Part shown: piece after piece, positions 9,118 through 18,620 of the stretch
How positions within the stretch are numbered: the first letter of the stretch is position 1
Layout: every line of letters starts with the position of its first letter
DNA from: Paraburkholderia sp. UYCP14C
GTDB lineage: Bacteria; Pseudomonadota; Gammaproteobacteria; Burkholderiales; Burkholderiaceae
Length of the DNA: 64,000 bases
Direction of reading: 5' to 3'
NCBI RefSeq assembly: GCF_004197395.1
Contig: NZ_SELS01000017.1
Span: 1 to 64,000 of the forward strand
The notes under the pieces: model-generated
Told to the model about the DNA's origin: nothing
Seen by the model: only the letters and a program-made list of their open reading frames with translations
Databases searched by the model: none
Made by a program: the position numbers and the translations under genes

Positions 9118-9489
9118 TCAGGTCCCCTCCGGACGGACCGACAGCGCGTTCCTGACCGAAGTTACGCCGGGTACGCCTTTCGCCACCTCGGTTGCCCGGT
9201 CGCTCTGTGCCTGCAGCGGTACGCTGCCCTGCAGCGTGACAGCACCATCGCGGGCGCGAACGGTGATATTGGACGTCGAGATGTTCCTGTCTTTCACCAG
9301 CGCATTCCGAACCTGACGTTGTAGCGCCCGGTTCGCCGCTTTCATCGACTTGTAATGCGATCGGGCTTCGGGCGTCGTGGTTGGGGCGGACGCGGGGGCG
9401 TTAGCGTTGCTCGCCTGCGCATAGGCATGAATTGAACCCGAAATCAGAAGGGCGGTGCCGACCAGTCTGACGGCGTGGATTGCTTTCAT
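9118..9489 (-). CDS. BON domain-containing exported protein
   Basis: This 123-residue protein has a signal peptide (MKAIHAVRLVGTALLISGS, cleavage near AYAQ) and one BON domain over about residues 55-118: RQVRNALVKD, then DGAVTLQGSVPLQ, then GVPGVTSVRNAL. Its design is the same as that of the protein at 470-856. A periplasmic stress role is inferred from the family. The ATG at 9489 follows a GGAGAAG Shine-Dalgarno. An AT-rich stretch of about 250 bases lies upstream of the gene. Confidence 0.85.
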   Translation of the reverse strand: MKAIHAVRLVGTALLISGSIHAYAQASNANAPASAPTTTPEARSHYKSMKAANRALQRQVRNALVKDRNISTSNITVRARDGAVTLQGSVPLQAQSDRATEVAKGVPGVTSVRNALSVRPEGT

Positions 9490-9757
9490 GCATCTTCTCC
9501 TGTCGTTACAGATCATTGGGGTACAGACTCACGGTTATCGCTCAACACCGCCACATTCTTTCCGAGGCGGATCAAAAGGACTATAGGACAATCAAGGGTT
9601 AGGTCAAGTAACAATGCAATCCCGGCCTATTGCGAGGGCAATCGGCGATATTAGAATGCGTCAGATTGAGCAGCGCTCTAATTGTGTTGACAGAATTGCA
9701 AAACAATAAATTGAATTAGATTTTCTCCGACTTCTACAGTAGGTTACCTCTTTCTGT

Positions 9758-9826
9758 TCGACATATTCAGCCATCTAGGATCGACTTATTCAGCCATCTC
9801 GGGTTGACAAATTCAGCCGTCCAGAA
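9758..9826. repeat. Three 23-bp direct repeats (IS-end-like or iteron-like)
   Basis: Three units start at 9758, 9781 and 9804 with an exact 23-base period. Each has the core T(C/T)GAC, two variable bases, then AATTCAGCC or TATTCAGCC followed by (A/G)TC. Unit 3 is the most diverged. No transposase gene is next to them. Multiple short repeats of this type occur at the ends of IS21-like elements, and they could also be protein-binding iterons; which applies here cannot be decided from the window. Confidence 0.6.
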
Positions 9827-10690
9827 TGGTGCGGTCGTGCGACGGATGGCCGTGGATTCGCCTCGGAGGTCAGTGAGCGGAGCACGCGAGCCGCGACACT
9901 TTCGCCGTGCACAAAGCGCGGTCGCATGGTGTGGAAGCGGCGTCGTCGATGGTGAAGTAGGCAATTCGTCCAAAGGCGCCCGGCGATGCGGCTGCGAGCT
10001 TATGTATGAAGGGTTCGCGCGCGCTCGTGCTAAAGGAAAACGCGGTCCGCGCTCAAACCAGGGCTGTAAAAAATTCAATGCTCAGCCGGAAACGGTAATG
10101 GTTCGACTTGACGAGCAACGTGGTGCTGAACTTCAGGACGCCAAACATGCCATGCTCAATTTGGGCAACGTGTTCTCGCGTGGGCATGGACCGTAAGGGT
10201 GCCACCGGCGCCGGTTGCGCCGCGCGGCGACATTCGGGGACATGTGGGTGCTACCGTGGTCGCCTCGACTAGATCGAGTCGGCGAATGTAAGGCGCCCCT
10301 CGCGACGGGGATCACATTTGACCGACATCGCTTAAACATACTTTCGATTTACGGGTTTCGATTACCTGGGGATCAGGCGGCATTGAAGCAACCAGTGCGC
10401 ATCGCGCAAGGCGGGCAATGTCTGCCAATGCGTCGGGCGTGGCTGGTCCTGCCGCGATGTCGTGGATCAGCGCAAGCACTGCTTGCAATCGCGGGACCCC
10501 GTGAACGATGAACGCATGCTGCACGACATGTCCGGCCCGATTGGTCTTATCTGTGCAATTCACGCAGTTCTCCCTGTTAAGGCAGCCTCGGCACGGTGTC
10601 GCCCCGCCGTACAAAGACCGTCAGGCCCTGGCAGACGGATTCCTTGCACGAACGGAGTTGGAGATCAGGCCAGGTTCCTGGCCAAACCAC
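9827..10690. other. Gene-poor stretch next to the 23-bp repeats
   Basis: About 860 bases hold only short open frames on both strands, none with a recognisable domain, convincing ribosome binding site or conserved-looking composition. One minus-strand frame (10312-10614) encodes a Cys-rich start followed by a helix-forming segment, but nothing identifies it. With the repeats beside it, the stretch may be debris of a mobile element. Confidence 0.35.
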
Positions 10691-11803
10691 TCAGAATCGA
10701 TGCCGGATTCCGGCGCCAACCAGCAACTGATTACGTGCTGAGGCTGGTTCGACGCTGTTGATCACGGCCGGTGCGTCCGTCGACGCCCGTTGGAAGATCG
10801 TTTCGATGTACGTATCTGTGCGCTTCGAGAGCAGATAGACCGCCTGCAGTCCCGCCTGATGCCAGTGCTGACCCGTGGCCTTCGTGTACGTGTACATGCC
10901 GGCAAGCGACACCGCCGGTTTCAACTGGTAGATGCCGTTGATTTCATAGTTGCTGAAGCCGACCGATGGCATGGTGGAACCTGAGTCGGCATCGGTCACC
11001 CCGCTATAGGTCGAACGCGACCACGCGGCACCGAGCGTGAAATCGCCGAGCGCATAGCTCGCACCGATGCCGTATGTGTTCTGCGTCAGGACGTTGGCGT
11101 CGAACAGGTTGCGGTTCGACCCGGGCAGATTCACGGGGTCATACGCCCCGTTCGCCGAATCGCCGCGGCCGTTCACATGGAGGTAAGCGGCGCCGGCGCT
11201 GAACGGACCGTTCTGATAGTTCGCGCCGACGCTATAGGCACGGTTGTTCGCAAACTGGCCGGCGCCGTTAGAAAACGCGTACATGCCGCCGACACTAAGA
11301 CCACCGAACGACGGACTTGCATACTTGATCGCGTTACGCGCGAGGTACGAGTTGTTGGCATTGTCGTTGTCGAATGGATGGGCAAACGCCGTGCCGCCTG
11401 GGCCGCCCGTCAGGGTGAACGATGCCAGATAGTCATGGATAGAATCGTACTGGCGACCAAACGTCAAGGTGCCCCATGCTTCATTGTCGAGGCCGACATA
11501 GTACGGGTGATCGTTGAGTCCTTCTCCAGTCGTCACGGAGAAGCCGTGTTCCAACTGGAAGACGGCCTTGTTGCCACCACCGAGATCTTCGGAACCCTGA
11601 AGGCCCCAGTAGCTGCCGTCGATCAGCCCGGTGGTCGCCTTGTACTGCGCGTTGCCGCCGACGTTACTCACATAGGCGAGCCCCGTATCGAGTTCGCCAT
11701 AGAGCGTCACGCCGCTCTGCGCGTGGACGTGCGCGCCGAAGCACGCCAGCGTGGCGGCGGTGGCAAACGGAATGGTGAAAGAGATGATCCGTTGTACTGA
11801 CAT
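10691..11803 (-). CDS. Gram-negative porin (Burkholderia OpcP type)
   Basis: This 370-residue outer-membrane porin has a signal peptide ending near HVHAQS (residues 1-29), a first strand GVTLYGELDTGLAYVS, the GSEDLGGGNKAVFQLE segment and WGTLTFGRQYDS. The C-terminal Phe (GIRHRF) is needed for insertion by the BAM complex. It would form a 16-strand trimeric general-diffusion channel. It lies 76 bases downstream of mgtA on the same strand and may be co-transcribed with it, although a small hairpin (11839-11859) separates them. Confidence 0.92.
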   Translation of the reverse strand: MSVQRIISFTIPFATAATLACFGAHVHAQSGVTLYGELDTGLAYVSNVGGNAQYKATTGLIDGSYWGLQGSEDLGGGNKAVFQLEHGFSVTTGEGLNDHPYYVGLDNEAWGTLTFGRQYDSIHDYLASFTLTGGPGGTAFAHPFDNDNANNSYLARNAIKYASPSFGGLSVGGMYAFSNGAGQFANNRAYSVGANYQNGPFSAGAAYLHVNGRGDSANGAYDPVNLPGSNRNLFDANVLTQNTYGIGASYALGDFTLGAAWSRSTYSGVTDADSGSTMPSVGFSNYEINGIYQLKPAVSLAGMYTYTKATGQHWHQAGLQAVYLLSKRTDTYIETIFQRASTDAPAVINSVEPASARNQLLVGAGIRHRF

Positions 11804-11879
11804 ATTATTAAACCCGTCGAAAGTGAATGACTCGCGCGCATCCGGCGCCGCACCGGATGACGCGCAGCTTGTGCGTCGT

Positions 11880-14633
11880 TTAGTACCACCGTCCGTAACG
11901 GCGGATATAGAGCGTCTTGATGACTTGTGTCAGCATCACATAGCCGACCATCGTCGCGACGAGCCAGAGCCAGTAGCTGTGATCGAGCGAAACGAAACCC
12001 AATGCCCCGGCCAGCGGAGAAAACGGCAGCCAGCATCCGACGAGGATTGCAGCCGAGGTCGACAGCAACACGGGAAGGGACGCGGTACTCTGGATGAACG
12101 GAATCCTGCGCGTGCGCAGCATGTGGACGACGAGCGTCTGGGAGACGAGTCCCTCGATGAACCAGCCTGAATTCATGATCTCCTGACCGCCGCCGTGCAG
12201 TTGGAAAGCCGCGCCGGCACCGAACACCGTCCACATCAACACAAAAGTCGTGATGTCGAATACCGACGACGTGGGTCCCAGCCACACCATGAATCGACCG
12301 ATATGTCCGGCGTCCCACTTGCGCGGCTTCCTCACGAAATCGGGATCCATCCGGTCCCACGGAAGAAACATCTGCGAGAGGTCGTAGATCAGGTTCTGGA
12401 TCAGTAGCTGCATGGCCAGCATCGGTTCCCAAGGCAGGAATGCGGAGGCGATCAGCACTGAAAACACGTTGCCGAAATTCGAGCTCGCGGTCATGTTCAG
12501 GTACTTCAGGATATTGCCGAAGGTCTCGCGACCCTTGATCACGCCTTCCTCCAACACCATCAGGCTTTTTTCGAGCAGGATGATGTCGGCGGTTTCTTTC
12601 GCGATATCGGCCCCTGTGTCCACCGAAATACCGACGTCCGCATCACGCAGCGCCGGCGCGTCGTTGATTCCGTCGCCGAGGAAGCCGACCGTATGGCCGT
12701 TTGCCTGAAGTGCCTTGACCACCCGTGCCTTTTGCAGCGGAGTGAGCTTTGCGAAGACCGTCGTGTGTTCAACCACTTGCGCGAGTTGCGCATCGTCCAT
12801 CGCTTCGATGTCGCGTCCGAGCAGCGGGGTGCCCGGTTCCAGTTCGACGTCACGGCAGACCTTGGTCGCGACGACATGGTTGTCGCCCGTCAGCACCTTG
12901 ACGGCCACACCATGTTCGTTCAGCGCGTGGATGGCGGGCGCGGCTGAATCCTTCGGCGGATCGAGAAAGGTGAGGAAGCCGCGGACCACGAGGTTTGCTT
13001 CGTCGCGGGTTTGATACTGGGACTTTGCTTCAACGCGTGGAATCTCGCGTGTGGCAACCACGAGCACACGATAGCCTTCCTCGTTGTACTCCCGGGCGCG
13101 AGCGATCAGCATGTCGCGCTCGAGCAGGGTCAGCGCATGGACCTGGTCTCCGTCCTGGATGTGCGTCGATACCGCCAGCATCTCTTCGACCGCGCCCTTC
13201 GACACCATCAGCTGGTTGCTGTCCACCGCCTCGACCACCACGGACAGCCTGCGGCGCACGAAATCGAAAGGCAGTTCGTCGACCTTCGCGTACTGCGTCA
13301 GCCTGGCCGGCGCACCCGGTTCATTGGCATGCTCGACGACAGCGATGTCCATCAGATTCTTCTGTCCGCTCTGGTGGAAGCTGTTCAGCCAGGCCAGCTG
13401 GAGAATCCGCTCGTCCCTGTTGCCGTTGATGTCCAGGTGATGTTCGAGGATGATCTTGTCCTGCGTGAGCGTGCCGGTCTTGTCCGTGCACAGAACATCC
13501 ATCGCGCCGAAGTTCTGCACCGAGTTCAGACGCTTGACGACCACCTTGCGCCGCGCCATTGCGACAGCACCTCTCGCCAGATTCGCCGACACGATCATCG
13601 GCAGCATCTCGGGTGTCAGTCCGACTGCGACCGCGAGTGCGAACGTCACGGCAGACAGCCAGTCGCCCTTGGTCAGCCCATTGATCAGGAATACCACCGG
13701 CACCATCACCATCATGAAGCGGATCAGCAGCCACGAGACGCTGTTGACGCCACGGTCGAAGCTGGTTTCGACGCGCTTGTGACTAACGACGTTTCTTGCC
13801 AGCGAACCGAAATACGTATCGGCGCCGGTGGCAATGACGATCGCCGTTGCCGTCCCGCTGACCACGTTGGTGCCCATGAAGCAGATATGGGCGAGATCGA
13901 GAAGGTCGGCGCCATTATCGGGGGCGGCATGTGCCGATTTCTCCGCCACCGCGCCGAGTGTGTCGTATTTCTCGACCGGTAATGCCTCGCCGGTCAATGC
14001 GGCCTGACTGATGAACAGATCGCGCGACTCGATCAGACGGATGTCGCCAGGGATCATGTCACCGGCCTGAAGGCAGACGATATCGCCGACGACGAGATCA
14101 CGTATCGCAATCTCCTGTTTCTCCGGAGGCGCGAATGCGCTCGCGCGACGGATCACGGTCGCGGTGGTACGGACCATCGATTTGAGCCGCTCCGCCGCCT
14201 TGTTCGACCGGTATTCCTGAACGAAGCGCAGCAGGCTGCTCACGGTCACCATCGTGAGCAGGATGCTGACTCCGGTCCAGCTGCGATCGTCGGGCTCGGC
14301 AAAGTACACGTCCGTGAAGAAGGTGATGACGGACAGGCCGAGCAGCACCAGCACGAACGGATTCCTGAAGGCCAGCAGCAGTTGCAGTAGTGCATGAGGC
14401 GCCTTGTCATGGGCGACCTCGTTCGGGCCCGCCAGATGGAGTCGTTCCAGCGCGTCAGACATCAGAAGTCCGTTGAGCGAACTGTTGGTCTTCGTGAGCG
14501 TGGCGCTGACGGATTCGTTGGCTTCACTCACAACGTGCGACTGCGATCGCCGTTCGCGGTTGGCGGAGCCGGACACAAAACCCTTCTGCGTCGTCCTGGA
14601 GGTGTGCGGGTTGTTGATGGATTCGTGTTGCAT
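11880..14633 (-). CDS. mgtA: Magnesium-translocating P-type ATPase (MgtA)
   Basis: This 917-residue inner-membrane P3B-type ATPase imports Mg2+ with ATP hydrolysis. The N-terminal cation ATPase motif is followed by paired membrane spans (LLGLSVITFFTD near residue 100) and the actuator TGEALPVEK. The phosphorylation site DKTGTLTQD has its Asp at residue 384. The hinge GDGINDAPALRDADVGISVD and four to six C-terminal spans follow. Length agrees with E. coli MgtA (about 898). The first 35 or so residues are polar and Ser/Arg-rich. Expression is probably Mg2+-controlled through the upstream leader, where a small ORF is seen; that is inference. Confidence 0.95.
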   Translation of the reverse strand: MQHESINNPHTSRTTQKGFVSGSANRERRSQSHVVSEANESVSATLTKTNSSLNGLLMSDALERLHLAGPNEVAHDKAPHALLQLLLAFRNPFVLVLLGLSVITFFTDVYFAEPDDRSWTGVSILLTMVTVSSLLRFVQEYRSNKAAERLKSMVRTTATVIRRASAFAPPEKQEIAIRDLVVGDIVCLQAGDMIPGDIRLIESRDLFISQAALTGEALPVEKYDTLGAVAEKSAHAAPDNGADLLDLAHICFMGTNVVSGTATAIVIATGADTYFGSLARNVVSHKRVETSFDRGVNSVSWLLIRFMMVMVPVVFLINGLTKGDWLSAVTFALAVAVGLTPEMLPMIVSANLARGAVAMARRKVVVKRLNSVQNFGAMDVLCTDKTGTLTQDKIILEHHLDINGNRDERILQLAWLNSFHQSGQKNLMDIAVVEHANEPGAPARLTQYAKVDELPFDFVRRRLSVVVEAVDSNQLMVSKGAVEEMLAVSTHIQDGDQVHALTLLERDMLIARAREYNEEGYRVLVVATREIPRVEAKSQYQTRDEANLVVRGFLTFLDPPKDSAAPAIHALNEHGVAVKVLTGDNHVVATKVCRDVELEPGTPLLGRDIEAMDDAQLAQVVEHTTVFAKLTPLQKARVVKALQANGHTVGFLGDGINDAPALRDADVGISVDTGADIAKETADIILLEKSLMVLEEGVIKGRETFGNILKYLNMTASSNFGNVFSVLIASAFLPWEPMLAMQLLIQNLIYDLSQMFLPWDRMDPDFVRKPRKWDAGHIGRFMVWLGPTSSVFDITTFVLMWTVFGAGAAFQLHGGGQEIMNSGWFIEGLVSQTLVVHMLRTRRIPFIQSTASLPVLLSTSAAILVGCWLPFSPLAGALGFVSLDHSYWLWLVATMVGYVMLTQVIKTLYIRRYGRWY

Positions 14634-14866
14634 TGGCTGTACCTGCTGCTATGCACGCGGTGAGGGGTCCGCGGGTTTTGAAAATCGGGAAATAGGTGGA
14701 TTGAGCGGTCTTGCCCGTCATCACTCAGGCAGATCGCATCCACTACCGCTCTGATATGCGGATGGCGCGACATACGCGGGCTATCTGAACCAGGCGGAAC
14801 CCATGCGACAGCGCGACAGCGCGCGCACCGTCTCGATACGACGAACACGCGCTGTCGACGCCAGGA

Positions 14867-15028
14867 TCAGAGATGACCTGCTGCTGACCGGAGCAGGGCC
14901 CGGATCGCCGCCACGCATCGCTGTGACGGTTTGATGGGCGCTTGCGCTGCGCACGCAGCCGGTGCGGCGTAGTAGTGGTGCGGTTCGCGGACCTGCGGAA
15001 GTCGGGATACGAGAAGAGCGAAATACAT
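14867..15028 (-). CDS. Small ORF upstream of mgtA (53 aa), possible leader peptide or small protein
   Basis: The ATG at 15028 has GGAG seven bases upstream and opens a 53-codon frame ending 233 bases before mgtA on the same strand. The product begins MYFALLVSRLPQVREPHHYY and continues with an Ala/Pro-rich middle (YAAPAACAAQAPIKPSQ) and a basic, helix-forming end. No family is recognised. The position fits a regulatory leader: enterobacterial mgtA is controlled by the Pro-rich leader ORF mgtL. It could equally be an independent small membrane-associated protein, or spurious. Confidence 0.4.
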   Translation of the reverse strand: MYFALLVSRLPQVREPHHYYAAPAACAAQAPIKPSQRCVAAIRALLRSAAGHL

Positions 15029-16071
15029 GTGGTTTCTCCGTTCGGGCCTAAGCCCGACTGATGATTCGAGGTTGCCGGGATACCCGCAGCGCAACGCTCG
15101 GACAGTCAGTCAAATGACGGTCGACGCATGCAGGCATCCATCAGGTAAAGAAAGAACGTGAGTGGCGTAAAGGCCATATGTCGCTGTCGGGCATGACGTC
15201 TCCTTTCCCATGCGTTGCGCACGGGGCGTGTCTGTTCACGCATCCTCAGGGATCAACCTGCGGGCGCATGTGAACGTGATTCCGAGTGGGCTCGGAAAAC
15301 GTGCCGTACGGACGAACGCAATCAAGCGTGCCGAAGCGGCGCTGAAATGGAGGGCGCGGGAGTAGTGATACGGAAGTACTACGACGCGCACCGTTTGCCT
15401 GCGGGCAGAACGGTGGCTGAATGAGGCTAGCGGATGTTCTGCCTGTCAGGCAATCAAACTGATCGAAAATTGACTACTGCAACTGTCCAAGGCTTGAGCC
15501 CCTTTAGTAAAGACCGACGGATTCTAATGGGTGATTAATGAAGACGTCAACTTAAAAGATTAGCTCTGCGGAGTAACTGTGCGACTCGGCCCGCGAACCT
15601 CTGTCGGAACGACGGATCAGTGGCGAATCCATCACGCTATTTGCGTGCGGATTCGCGTCTATGCGTGAGGTCTGGACTGCGGACTGGTCCGATTGCAATT
15701 TCATCAACATAGCGATTTGGCTTGGAACCAATCGTCGCGCGTCCTGTTTTCGCAAAAATAAGTCTTACGCTTTTTATAACAAATTTAGGAATGTAGATCT
15801 TTTTCTAATTAGGTTGATGATCAACAATGAAGTCCGCCGCAAACATCTGTTTATCGATCTAGGAAATGTGGCGCCCATGCCCAGTTGAGTCGCCCTTTCT
15901 CTTGAACGGAGACGCCGGCGCTGGCGGCAAACTTGGCATCCGGGATTGCCGCGTTCCCCTCGAATTCAGTCACTAGTCGCCCGCGAAACTCGGCTTCAGG
16001 CGTATTGAGTTTGATGCCTTGGGTCGTGATACGCCTCGACGCCATGCGCCGTCACGCAACTGCAGACGACT
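15029..16071. other. AT-richer region with no recognisable gene
   Basis: About 1 kb between the small ORF and polB. From roughly 15430 to 15850 the base composition is clearly more AT-rich than the flanks. A plus-strand frame (15661-15888, 75 aa) and a minus-strand frame (15851-16045, 64 aa) are open but have no Shine-Dalgarno or known motif. An 8-bp inverted repeat with an inner stem lies at 15623-15656. Promoter and leader sequences of the mgtA transcript should lie at its 15.0-15.2 kb end. Confidence 0.4.
15623..15656. repeat. Inverted repeat hairpin
   Basis: GCGAATCC (15623-15630) pairs perfectly with GGATTCGC (15649-15656). Between them ACGC and GCGT can extend the stem after a short bulge. 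It is not followed by a T-run, so a terminator is unlikely. Function unknown. Confidence 0.5.
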
Positions 16072-18465
16072 TCAGAACAGCTGCTTCTGCCCCGACATCA
16101 GCGTCGTGAAATCGTCGCGCAGCATGGGCAAAATCGCGTCGGCCACCGGCTGCAATTGCCGCGTCAGATAGTGCTCGTAGTCGATCGCCGAGCGCAGCGT
16201 TTCGAGCGGCTCGGGGCCGGCCACCGTGATCACGTAGCTGATCCAGCCGCCGTTCTGATATTGCAGCGGACGTCCCTGCTGGCGATTGAACTCATCGGCC
16301 ACGCGTGCCGCGCGCACATGCGGCGGCACGTTACGCTCGTAGGCGTCGATCGGTCTGCGCAACTGCTTGCGATAGACGAGCTGATCGTCGAGCCGGCCCG
16401 CGAGCGTATCGCGCACATAGTCGCGCACGTAATCCTGATACGGCTGCTGCTTGAAGATGCGCCGATATAGCTCCTGCTGAAACTGCTGCGCAAGCGCCGT
16501 CCAATCGGTGCGCACGGTTTCGAGCCCTTTGTAGACCACGTCCTCGCGGCCGTCGGGCAATACCGTAAGACCTGCGTAGCGTTTCTTGCTGCCTTCCTCG
16601 GCACCGCGCACCGTCGGCATGAAGAAGCGCCGGTAGTGTCGCTCGAACTGCAATTCCAACGCACTGTCGATACCAAAGCGCGCCTGCAGCTTCTCGCGCC
16701 ACGCCGCGTTGATATGTTCGACGAGCGCGCGCCCGATGCGCGCGGCGTCCTCCTCGTCGTGCGCGTGCTTGAGCCAGACGAAGGTCGAGTCGGTGTCGCC
16801 GTAAATTACTTCGTAGCCTTGCGCCTCGATCAGCTCGCGCGTGGTATGCATGATCTCGTGACCGCGCATCGTGATCGACGACGCGAGCCGCGGATCGAAG
16901 AAGCGGCAGCCGGTCGAGCCGAGCACGCCATAGAACGCGTTCATGATGATCTTCAGCGCCTGCGACAGCGGCTTGTTGTGCTCGCGCTTGGCCGCTTCGC
17001 GTGCCTGCCATACCTGCGCGACGATCGACGGCAAGCAGTGGCGCGTGCGCGAAAAGCGCGCGCCGAGAAACCCCGGCACCGAGTGCGCGTCCTCGGGATG
17101 CAGCATGCCTTCGACGAGGCCGAGCGGGTCGATCAGAAACGTGCGAATGATCGATGGGTACAGGCTCTTGTAGTCGAGCACGAGCACCGAGTCGTAGAGG
17201 CCGGGCCGCGAATCCATCACGAAGCCGCCGGGGCTCGCGGCGCCGGCCACGTCGCCGAGATTCGGCGCGACATAGCCCTGCCGATGCATGCGCGGCATGT
17301 AAAGATGCGTGAACGCCGCGACCGAGCCGCCACTGCGATCGGCGGGCAGGCCGGTCACGGTCGCGCGTTCGAGCAGGAACGGCAGCAGCTCGGTCTTCGC
17401 GAAGATGCGCGTGACGAGCTCGCAGTCCTTCAGGTTGTAGCGCGCGAGCGCGGGCTTGTCTTCGTCGAAGCGGCGCTGGATTTCGTCCATGCGCTGATAC
17501 GGATTGTCGATCGCCTTGCCTTCCCCGAGCACCGAGCGCGACACATATTCGAGGCTGAACGACGGGAAGCTCCACGTCGCCGAACGCAATGCCTCGATGC
17601 CGTCGATGACCCAACGACCCGCCACGCCCGCGAAAAAGTGATTGCGCGTAACGCCGTGTTCGCGCCACTCCATCACCGCGCCGCCGCGGCCGATGCGCAG
17701 CGGCACGCGATATTGCTCGGCATGCTGTTGCAGTACCTTCAGATCGAACTGCACGAGATTCCAGCCGATGATCGCATCGGGATCGTGCCGCTCCATCCAC
17801 TCGATGAGCTTTTCGAGCAGTTGTGCGCGGGTTTCGCAGTATTCGAGCTTGAAGTCGAGGGCGTCGGTGTCGGTGACGTTGTTGCCATTCGGCGGCCCGA
17901 GCATATACACCTGCCGCTCGCCGCAGCCTTCGAGCGCGATCGAATACAGCTCGGCATGTGCGCTCGTTTCGATGTCGAGCGACACGAGCTTCAACGGCGG
18001 GCGATATTCGTTGGCCGGCTTGAGTTCGCCATCGAGCCACGGGCCGTCGAGCCCCTTGCCCTGGTGCCGCGGCTCGCCGCTGAACCACACCGGCGCGGTG
18101 ATGAAGCGCTCCATCATGTAGCGCTCGGGCGGCTGGATATCGGCTTCGTAGACATCGACTCCGCCTTCTCTGAGGCGCTTCTCGAAGCCCTTCAATTGCC
18201 GGTATTGCGCACAGTAAAGCCCGCTGACCGGCCGATGCTGAAAGTCCTGCAATTCGAGCGGACGCAGATCGAGCGGCGCATCGCGGCGCAGGATCGTTTC
18301 GGCGCGCTCGCGCTGTTCGGCGGGAATGAAGGCGACGGACGGCTGAGGGCGCAGACGGATGTGGCGAGGCCCGCTGTCCGTCGCCAGCCAGAACTCGATT
18401 TCCGTGCCGGCGGGCGTGTCCCGCCAATGTCGGGTCAAAATGAAACCCTGCTCGAACTCAGTCAA
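16072..18465 (-). CDS. polB: DNA polymerase II
   Basis: This 797-residue family B polymerase compares with 783 residues for E. coli Pol II. The N-terminal domain is followed by the 3'-5' exonuclease with VSLDIET (Exo I) and IIGWNLVQFDLKVLQ (Exo II). The polymerase domain has DYKSLYPSIIRTF (motif A), KIIMNAFYGVLGSTGCRFF (motif B) and YGDTDSTFVWL (motif C, catalytic Asp pair). It acts in SOS-associated translesion and replication restart. No LexA box was searched systematically. The reading frame is complete and the gene stands alone. Confidence 0.96.
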   Translation of the reverse strand: MTEFEQGFILTRHWRDTPAGTEIEFWLATDSGPRHIRLRPQPSVAFIPAEQRERAETILRRDAPLDLRPLELQDFQHRPVSGLYCAQYRQLKGFEKRLREGGVDVYEADIQPPERYMMERFITAPVWFSGEPRHQGKGLDGPWLDGELKPANEYRPPLKLVSLDIETSAHAELYSIALEGCGERQVYMLGPPNGNNVTDTDALDFKLEYCETRAQLLEKLIEWMERHDPDAIIGWNLVQFDLKVLQQHAEQYRVPLRIGRGGAVMEWREHGVTRNHFFAGVAGRWVIDGIEALRSATWSFPSFSLEYVSRSVLGEGKAIDNPYQRMDEIQRRFDEDKPALARYNLKDCELVTRIFAKTELLPFLLERATVTGLPADRSGGSVAAFTHLYMPRMHRQGYVAPNLGDVAGAASPGGFVMDSRPGLYDSVLVLDYKSLYPSIIRTFLIDPLGLVEGMLHPEDAHSVPGFLGARFSRTRHCLPSIVAQVWQAREAAKREHNKPLSQALKIIMNAFYGVLGSTGCRFFDPRLASSITMRGHEIMHTTRELIEAQGYEVIYGDTDSTFVWLKHAHDEEDAARIGRALVEHINAAWREKLQARFGIDSALELQFERHYRRFFMPTVRGAEEGSKKRYAGLTVLPDGREDVVYKGLETVRTDWTALAQQFQQELYRRIFKQQPYQDYVRDYVRDTLAGRLDDQLVYRKQLRRPIDAYERNVPPHVRAARVADEFNRQQGRPLQYQNGGWISYVITVAGPEPLETLRSAIDYEHYLTRQLQPVADAILPMLRDDFTTLMSGQKQLF

Positions 18466-18534
18466 ACTTCCACCTTTATAGCGGCGCGATCGCCATGCGC
18501 GATTTTACCGCCGCGGGCAGCGACTGTTGAGCGG

Positions 18535-18567
18535 GCAAGAAAAAGGGCGCTTCGCATCGAAGCGCCC
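18535..18567 (-). terminator. Rho-independent terminator of the DUF969-979-2891 operon
   Basis: The 10-bp perfect stem 18545-18554 / 18558-18567 is followed on the minus strand by TTTTTCTT. It lies 54 bases after the stop of the DUF2891 gene and before polB. Confidence 0.85.
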
Positions 18568-18620
18568 CAACCGGCACGGCTTTATCTCTTCAAATCCGGC
18601 TCAGTTCGCTCCCGGTTCGC

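Noticed and set aside
9804-10196. A 130-codon plus-strand frame after the 23-bp repeats
   Set aside because: It begins inside a repeat unit, lacks a ribosome binding site, and its Arg/Gly/Ala-rich sequence shows no family.
10312-10614. A 100-codon minus-strand frame with a Cys-rich start
   Set aside because: No family or Shine-Dalgarno; kept only as a mention in the gene-poor stretch.
15851-16045. A 64-codon minus-strand frame that resembles an outer-membrane protein tail
   Set aside because: The resemblance is weak and the frame lacks a start signal; not enough to call a pseudogene.
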